Source of the DNA: an uncultured Planctomycetaceae bacterium
Lineage (GTDB): Bacteria > Planctomycetota > Planctomycetia > Pirellulales > Pirellulaceae
NCBI GenBank assembly: GCA_937967755.1
Contig: CALBTA010000342.1
Coordinates: 1-5,880 of the forward strand
Length of the DNA: 5,880 nt
Reading direction: 5' to 3'
In this document: positions 1-4,063 of the stretch, piece after piece
How the letters are laid out: each line of letters begins with the position of its first letter
How positions within the stretch are numbered: position 1 is the stretch's first letter
The notes under the pieces: generated by a model
The model's input: only the letters and a program-made list of their open reading frames with translations
Databases searched by the model: none
Told to the model about the DNA's origin: nothing
Position numbers and translations under genes: made by a program

Positions 1-53
1 ACCACCAGCACCAGCCGGTGGCAGAAAGTGGTGGCAAGGGCCGGGAAGTATTG

Positions 54-130
54 CTTCTTTGCGTCTTCGCGGCTTTGCGTGATTTCCACTGCCATCGAAT
101 CTCACGCAAATCCGCAAAGCCGCCAAGAAG
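54..130. repeat. Imperfect inverted repeat with arms of tandem octamers
   Basis: The left arm (54-82) and right arm (102-130) are 29 bases each and are reverse complements at 25 of 29 positions, separated by 19 bases. Each arm is a short tandem repeat. The left arm holds three octamers, CTTTGCGT, CTTCGCGG and CTTTGCGT (57-80). The right arm holds ACGCAAAT, CCGCAAAG and CCGCCAAG (104-127). As RNA or extruded DNA it could form one long hairpin. From memory, GCAAAG-type short tandem repeats are scattered between genes in several bacterial phyla, but I cannot name a family for this one. It could act as a terminator-like or mRNA-stabilising hairpin for a gene left of the window, though no T-run follows it. 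Confidence 0.75.
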
Positions 131-166
131 TTGAAAGTGAGAGAACGGGAGTTAGCAACGAATCGC

Positions 167-245
167 GTAGAACGGATCGTCGATCCGTTCGAGCAAGGTT
201 CCACTATGCCTGGCTCCGGCTGACAAGCTGGCAGCTTGTCGCCAC
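167..245. repeat. Two-hairpin palindromic element, REP-doublet-like
   Basis: GTAG (167-170) leads into a near-perfect palindrome: AACGGATCG (171-179), one central T, then CGATCCGTT (181-189). G170 and C190 can pair as well. A second hairpin follows at 222-240, GACAAGCT / GGC / AGCTTGTC, with a perfect 8-bp stem. On the minus strand it is headed by GTGG (complement of 242-245). Two hairpins in inverted orientation, each with a GTRG-type head, is the layout described for REP doublets (REPINs) mobilised by REP-associated tyrosine transposases. The stem sequences differ from those of the element at 4682-4750, so the two would belong to different subfamilies, or this copy may be diverged. The hairpins are plainly visible; the REP assignment is inference. 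Confidence 0.55.
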
Positions 246-278
246 GGTGTTGAAAAAGCGGCCCCTCGGCAGAGGGAG

Positions 279-352
279 GCGCGCTGAACAATTAAACATT
301 TATTCAACAAAGTCAGGGGCCCCTTGGAACTCCGTCGCGCGCTGAATAAATG
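279..352. repeat. Compound direct and inverted repeat
   Basis: The decamer GCGCGCTGAA occurs twice as an exact direct repeat (279-288 and 337-346). Overlapping it, CATTTATTCA (297-306) is the exact reverse complement of TGAATAAATG (343-352). Inside the loop lies the self-complementary AGGGGCCCCT (315-324). The outer arms are AT-rich and the centre is GC-rich, so the whole can fold as a stem carrying an inner palindrome. It lies about 160 bases upstream of the ceramidase-like start. It may be an operator-like site, a leader structure or a small mobile repeat; the sequence alone does not decide. Confidence 0.5.
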
Positions 353-385
353 CCGGAATTTGTCAGCGCTATTAACTCGAAAGAG

Positions 386-400
386 GGAGGTGAAAAAATG
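386..400 (+). promoter_or_regulatory. Strong Shine-Dalgarno with ATG upstream of the chosen start
   Basis: GGAGGTG (386-392) is an excellent match to the ribosome-binding consensus and sits 5 bases before an ATG at 398. That ATG is in frame with the ceramidase-like gene and would add 39 residues ahead of its signal peptide. The added residues are not protein-like and would bury the signal sequence, so I kept the start at 515. The site may nevertheless be used, either to make a longer precursor or as a remnant of another gene start. Confidence 0.45.
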
Positions 401-514
401 GGAATGGCGAATTGCGAATGGGCGAGAGTCGCCCTACAAGGCGTGCGCTTTACTTCGGCTGCCGCTGGCAGGAGAATGTCGCTGTTATTTGTTCGCTCAC
501 ATTGGGAATCAATC

Positions 515-1867
515 ATGCGTTATCTAATCATCGCGTGCGTATCGTTCGTCTTGTCGTCTACGTTCGGTGAAGCGGCTGACTTGCTGCGAATCGCCCCGTT
601 CGAGGCCGACGTGACGCCGCCGTTGGGCAGCCCGTTGGCTTACGACCCGACGCGCGAGATCGAAACGCCGCTGACCGCGCGCGGCATCGTGTTGCTGGGT
701 AGCGGTAAGCCGGTTGTGCTGTGTAGCGTCGATTGGATCGGCATTGCCGGCGGCGGGCGTGTAGCCTGGCGAACGGAACTTGCCGAAGCCGCGGGCACAA
801 CGGTTGATCGTGTGGCGCTGCACGCTGTCCACCAACACGATGCGCCGGAGTGCGACTTTTCGACGGAGTCGCTGCTCGCGCAACAGGGTTTGGGCGGGAA
901 GAAGTACGACAACGCCTTCGCGCTGCGGGCGATAGGAAAAGTCGCCGACGGCGTGAAGAAGGCGCTGGAGCAGCCGCGGCAAGTTACGCACATCGGCATC
1001 GGTAAAGGGGAAGTGAAGATGGTCGCTTCCAATCGCCGAGTCATTGGAGACGACGGCAAAATCAAGTACTGGCGCGGCAGCACCACCGGCGACCCGAAGG
1101 CCCGTGCGGAGCCCGAAGGGTTGATCGATCCGGACGTGCGGTCGATCAGCTTTTTCGCAGGCGAGGAGCCGGTCGCCGTGTTGAGTTACTACGCGACGCA
1201 CCCGATGAGCTACTACCGTACCGGCAAAGCCAACGCCGATTTCGTCGGTCTGGCCCGCGACGCCCGCGAGCAGGAAACAGGCGTGCCGCATATTTACTTC
1301 ACCGGGGCCGCGGGCAACATCGCGGCCGGAAAGTACAACGACGGGGCACATGAGAACCGCCAGATCTTCGCCGACCGCCTGAAAGCCGGCATGGCATTGG
1401 CTTGGAAGGATACGAAGAAGCACGCGGTCTCTGCCGACGATGTCGCGTGGAAATCGAAGGGGGTCGCCCTTCCCCCTGCGAAGCACTTGAACGCGGACGA
1501 GCTTGTCACAACGCTGGAAAACAAAGAAGCAACCTTCGCCCAACGATTTCAAGCCGCCCGGGAACTGGCCTGGTTGAAGCACTGTGACGACGGCGGAAAA
1601 ATTGACGTCGCATGCCTTCACATTGGCCCGGCCAGCATCGTTCACATGCCAGGCGAGTTGTTCATCGAATACCAACTGGCCGCGCAACAGATGCAGCCCG
1701 AACGGTTCGTCGCCCTGGCCGCCTACGGCGAATACTCAATGGGCTACATCGGCACGGAAGAGTCTTACCCACAAGGCGGCTACGAAGTAACCCGCGGAGC
1801 ATCGCGGGTTGCGCCGGAAGTTGAGAAAGTGCTGATCAGCGCGCTGCGTGATATTACGGCGCAGTAG
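515..1867 (+). CDS. Secreted neutral/alkaline ceramidase-family protein
   Basis: 450 residues. The N-terminus is a typical Sec signal peptide: MRY, a hydrophobic stretch (residues 4-16), then a likely cleavage after the Ala near residue 20 in FGEAAD. The mature part begins with the family's entry motif, IAPFEADVTPP (26-36). Candidate metal and catalytic elements in order are VHQHDAP (105-111), ATHPMSYY (227-234), GAAGN (264-268), MPGE with Glu381, and GYIGTEESY (410-418) with Tyr411. These match the His/His/Glu/Tyr zinc-ligand layout of neutral ceramidases (Ceramidase_alk N-terminal domain). Such enzymes cleave the amide bond of ceramides, but planctomycete paralogues are numerous and their substrates are unknown, so an amidase acting on another lipid or glycan is possible. 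Characterised enzymes are larger and carry a C-terminal Ig-like domain, which is absent here. The start at 515 was chosen because of the signal peptide; GGGA (504-507) is its only weak ribosome site. The family call is firm, the substrate is not. Confidence 0.82.
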   Translation: MRYLIIACVSFVLSSTFGEAADLLRIAPFEADVTPPLGSPLAYDPTREIETPLTARGIVLLGSGKPVVLCSVDWIGIAGGGRVAWRTELAEAAGTTVDRVALHAVHQHDAPECDFSTESLLAQQGLGGKKYDNAFALRAIGKVADGVKKALEQPRQVTHIGIGKGEVKMVASNRRVIGDDGKIKYWRGSTTGDPKARAEPEGLIDPDVRSISFFAGEEPVAVLSYYATHPMSYYRTGKANADFVGLARDAREQETGVPHIYFTGAAGNIAAGKYNDGAHENRQIFADRLKAGMALAWKDTKKHAVSADDVAWKSKGVALPPAKHLNADELVTTLENKEATFAQRFQAARELAWLKHCDDGGKIDVACLHIGPASIVHMPGELFIEYQLAAQQMQPERFVALAAYGEYSMGYIGTEESYPQGGYEVTRGASRVAPEVEKVLISALRDITAQ

Positions 1868-1988
1868 CGTAGGTGGTGGCAGCCATCCGCGTCCGTGTTC
1901 TGTCGTATGCGTCGAACGGGGTGCGCCTTTTACTTGCCGCTGATGAGCTGGATACGGTTGTCTTTGCGTTTAACTAATTGAGCCTCAG
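1868..1988. other. Convergent intergenic gap
   Basis: This 121-base gap separates the 3' ends of the ceramidase-like gene (+) and the membrane protein gene (-). I see no GC-rich hairpin followed by a T-run, so no intrinsic terminator can be called for either gene. On the minus strand a short open stretch ends in TAA at 1930-1932 and reads DLTEAQLVKRKDNRIQLISGK, which has protein-like composition and may be the tail of a decayed gene. Confidence 0.5.
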
Positions 1989-1993
1989 TTAAA
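1969..1993. repeat. AT-rich inverted repeat over the membrane gene stop
   Basis: TTTAACT (1969-1975) is the exact reverse complement of AGTTAAA (1987-1993), with an 11-base loop. The right arm includes the TAA stop of the minus-strand membrane protein. The stem is only 7 bp, AT-rich and without a T-run, so it would be a weak terminator at best and may be chance. Confidence 0.3.
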
Positions 1994-2549
1994 TCTGATC
2001 CCAACGACCCGACCACGCGAAGACGATAAACCCGGCAAGGAAAAATGCCCCCACAGTTGCCGGCCTCCACGAGACTTTAAACTCACGTGTTGGCGTGTCG
2101 CGGTCGTAGTCGTCAACAAGTTCCGTCACTTCTGGAATTTCGCTGGGATGGAAAACCAAGTAAACGTAAGACTGTTTTTCCGGAGGCAGTCGCTCTGCGT
2201 ACCAAGAATAGCTAACCATCGCGAAGGACAGGTACGCAGTAACTCCGCCGAGGCACGCAACAATGAATGTAGCGTGCAGCAGGAAACCGCGGGAAGGTAG
2301 CGGCCAAATTCCGGCACGCCAACCAAATATGATCAACCCACCCAGAAATGCCCCTGCGGGCGCGAATGCCGGTGCCGACAAAAACCAGGCACTGTCAATT
2401 TCCGGATATCGATTGACCAGGAACCCAGTCATTGCGACAGTTATGATTGCACCTATTAGACTTGCGAGCACGGCGATCGCCAAAACTCTTCCCACCTTGC
2501 CTTCAGACGCCATTCTCGTAGGTGCTTCGAACTGATTTTTTCGCGTCAT
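1989..2549 (-). CDS. Hypothetical four-helix membrane protein
   Basis: 186 residues; I do not recognise the family. Four hydrophobic segments stand out: about 20-46, 57-79, 88-115 and 163-181. Between the third and fourth lies a polar loop of about 47 residues with an acidic centre (EIPEVTELVDDYDRD, 137-151). There is no signal peptide; the N-terminus is short and basic, as in an inner-membrane protein. The start lies 8 bases after the DUF1501 stop on the same strand, so the two are probably one transcript. No good ribosome site precedes the ATG, so translation may depend on ribosomes finishing DUF1501. A second ATG (residue 13, at 2513) is an alternative start with an equally weak site. By eye the gene is less GC-rich than its neighbours, which might point to a different origin, but I have not measured this. 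Confidence 0.7.
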   Translation of the reverse strand: MTRKNQFEAPTRMASEGKVGRVLAIAVLASLIGAIITVAMTGFLVNRYPEIDSAWFLSAPAFAPAGAFLGGLIIFGWRAGIWPLPSRGFLLHATFIVACLGGVTAYLSFAMVSYSWYAERLPPEKQSYVYLVFHPSEIPEVTELVDDYDRDTPTREFKVSWRPATVGAFFLAGFIVFAWSGRWDQI

Positions 2550-2557
2550 TCTGTTGC

Positions 2558-3961
2558 CTACCCAAACAACTCCATCACAGGCTTACCCGCGGTCAACGGC
2601 CGCGAGAATCCGGTGTTGTTTTCCGGCCCGTTGAGCGGAATGTCCAAAGCGTGGTAAATGGTGGCGGCCAGTTCTTCGGGGCGGATGGGGTTGGCGGTTG
2701 GGTATTCGCCATGTTTGTTGGACTTGCCGTAGACCTGCCCGCCGGCGATGCCGCAGCCGGCCATGATCGAGGAGAAGCACTTCGGCCAATGCTGACGGCC
2801 GGGTGGTTGTTGGGTGAGCACGTTCGGCGTGCGGCCGAACTCGCCCGTGACCACAACCAGCGTGTTGTCCAGCATGCCGCGCTCTTTCAGATCAATCAAC
2901 AACGCCGACAGTGCCTGGTCGAGCCGCGGCAGGCAGAAGCCCATGCCGTAAGACCCGTTGCCGAAGGCGTTGCCCATGCCCATGTTGCCGCCGTGCATGT
3001 CCCAACTGCTGCTGGGCGGGCCATTCTTTTCGTGATCCGCCTGACCGGCCCAGCCGTTGACCGTGACGAACCGCACGCCCGCTTCGACCATCCGGCGGGC
3101 GAGCAACAAATTCTGACCCAACGGATGCCGGCCGTAACGATCGCGAATTTTTGCCGGCTCGCGATCCATCTTGAAGGCGTCACGACCCTCGGGCCGGGTC
3201 ATGGCGTCGTAACCTTTTTCGCGCAGATCGGTCCAGTCCGCGCCCACGGAATCTTTAACGAGCGCATCACTTTCCATCACGCTCAACAGCCCACGCCGCT
3301 CGGCCAGGCGCTGCTCGTCACCCAGGTCATAGATTTGCGGCGGCCGGAAATCATCCATCGCAGGGTGATTCTTTTCCGAACCAACAAACACCGGCGCGTA
3401 AGCGGAACCAAGGTAGCCGCCGATACCGATGTTCGGCGCACAGAACACAGGCCGACCAACGCATTTTATCAACCAGGCGTTGGAAACAATGTTCCGCTTG
3501 CTCGGTTTGTGCTTGGCGACGATCGACCCGAGGTACGGTTGATCGTTCGTCACCCCCTGAGCGACCCGCTGGCTCGAATCGCCGCTGAGCAGGTTGTGCA
3601 TCGCGTCGAAGTGATTGCTAATTCCGCCTGGGTGCGTCATCGAATTGATCAGCGTGAACTGGTCGGTCACCTTCGCCAGTTCGGAATGCATCTGGTTGAT
3701 CCGCATCCCCGGGACTTTGGTGGCGATCGGTTTGTACGGCCCGCGAATCGAAAGCGGGGCATCGGGCTTCATGTCCCAAGTGTCGATATGGCTTGGCCCG
3801 CCGCAAAGCAACACAAAGATGCAAGACTTCTCAGCCGCGACCGCCTGGCCGCTGCCGTCCAACTTGTCGCTACCCATCACCACGCCCGGCATCCCCAAAG
3901 AAGCCGCGCCCATTCCAGCAGCGATCAAGGCTTGTCGCCGATTGAGTTCGAATTTGTTCAT
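2558..3961 (-). CDS. DUF1501 family protein, Tat-exported
   Basis: 467 residues, the usual length for DUF1501 (PF07394), a family in the alkaline phosphatase/sulfatase superfamily that is very abundant in planctomycetes and has no proven reaction. The N-terminus has a twin-arginine signal: Arg8-Arg9 in NRRQAL, then a hydrophobic Ala/Gly-rich stretch to about residue 29. Family signatures in order are LLCGGPSHIDTWDMKP (51-66, with His58, Asp60 and Asp63 as possible metal ligands), SMTHPGGISNHFDAMH (107-122), RFVTVNGWAGQADH (297-310), WDMHGGN (320-326), GEFGRTP (373-379) and GRQHWP (388-393). The C-terminus GFSRPLTAGKPV is also typical. A ribosome site, AGGA, lies 6 bases before the ATG. DUF1501 genes usually follow a DUF1549/DUF1553 cytochrome-like gene; here none is present and the upstream neighbour is a divergent helicase. 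The protein is predicted to act outside the cytoplasmic membrane. Confidence 0.92.
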   Translation of the reverse strand: MNKFELNRRQALIAAGMGAASLGMPGVVMGSDKLDGSGQAVAAEKSCIFVLLCGGPSHIDTWDMKPDAPLSIRGPYKPIATKVPGMRINQMHSELAKVTDQFTLINSMTHPGGISNHFDAMHNLLSGDSSQRVAQGVTNDQPYLGSIVAKHKPSKRNIVSNAWLIKCVGRPVFCAPNIGIGGYLGSAYAPVFVGSEKNHPAMDDFRPPQIYDLGDEQRLAERRGLLSVMESDALVKDSVGADWTDLREKGYDAMTRPEGRDAFKMDREPAKIRDRYGRHPLGQNLLLARRMVEAGVRFVTVNGWAGQADHEKNGPPSSSWDMHGGNMGMGNAFGNGSYGMGFCLPRLDQALSALLIDLKERGMLDNTLVVVTGEFGRTPNVLTQQPPGRQHWPKCFSSIMAGCGIAGGQVYGKSNKHGEYPTANPIRPEELAATIYHALDIPLNGPENNTGFSRPLTAGKPVMELFG

Positions 3962-3967
3962 AGCGAG

Positions 3968-3971
3968 TCCT
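3968..3971 (-). promoter_or_regulatory. Ribosome-binding site of the DUF1501 gene
   Basis: AGGA on the minus strand, 6 bases before the ATG at 3961. It supports this start, which also places the twin-arginine motif at residues 8-9 as expected. Confidence 0.6.
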
Positions 3972-4014
3972 GGCCAGATTTCGAACAGTTTCTGTCTTCC
4001 GCAAAAGCTGAAAC

Positions 4015-4020
4015 ATTATA
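4015..4020 (-). promoter_or_regulatory. Candidate -10 box for DUF1501 and the membrane gene
   Basis: TATAAT, a perfect -10 consensus on the minus strand, lies 53 bases upstream of the DUF1501 ATG. No hexamer at 15-18 bases spacing resembles TTGACA (TCGTGT at 17 is poor), so this is either a weak sigma-70-type promoter or one that depends on an activator. It would give a 5' leader of roughly 45 bases. Confidence 0.45.
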
Positions 4021-4051
4021 GCGGGCGGCTCATCAAAACACGACAGTTGTC

Positions 4052-4057
4052 TACAAT
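4052..4057 (+). promoter_or_regulatory. Candidate -10 box for the helicase gene
   Basis: TACAAT lies only 6 bases before the ATG at 4064 and has no clear -35. Transcription from it would begin at or next to the start codon, giving a leaderless mRNA. This fits the lack of any Shine-Dalgarno before the ATG at 4064 or before the in-frame ATG at 4076. It is inference from spacing only. Confidence 0.3.
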
Positions 4058-4063
4058 ACCCGT

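Larger units (their letters stand above)
1..514. other. Repeat-rich region without a convincing gene
   Basis: No open frame here has protein-like composition or a recognisable domain. The frame open from 28 to 345 runs straight through palindromes and translates to an Arg/Ser-rich string typical of read-through of repeats. The stretch holds three separate repeat structures (54-130, 167-245, 279-352), followed by a leader of about 160 bases before the ceramidase-like gene. Positions 1-53 and 131-166 show nothing I can name. The leader contains a GC-rich segment around 398-435 with near-repeats of the type GAATGGCGAATTGCGAATGG, which looks non-coding. The promoter of the downstream gene presumably lies here, but I could not pick out a convincing -35/-10 pair. 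Confidence 0.6.

Noticed and set aside
28..345. 105-residue open frame in the left intergenic region
   Set aside because: It crosses the inverted repeats and its translation is repeat-derived; no ribosome site or protein-like pattern.
524..1687. 387-residue open frame on the - strand opposite the ceramidase-like gene
   Set aside because: Arg/Val-rich antisense shadow of a gene with a signal peptide and family motifs; no domain or ribosome site.
1864..1888. GTAG followed by GGTGGTGGCAGCCATCC, a possible degenerate REP
   Set aside because: The stem needs a bulge and mismatches, and the first GTAG is part of the ceramidase-like stop; too weak to call.
1939..1963. CTGATGAG, resembling the hammerhead ribozyme core
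   Set aside because: No following stem II with a GAAA element and no closing stem; a chance octamer match.
2522..4021. 499-residue open frame on the + strand opposite DUF1501
   Set aside because: It is antisense to a gene with clear family motifs, has low-complexity His/Arg/Val-rich composition and no recognisable domain; such frames arise from GC-rich codon bias.
4041..4054. GACAGTTGTCTAC as a further GTAG-headed hairpin on the minus strand
   Set aside because: The stem is only 4 bp with a 2-base loop, and it overlaps the promoter-like region.
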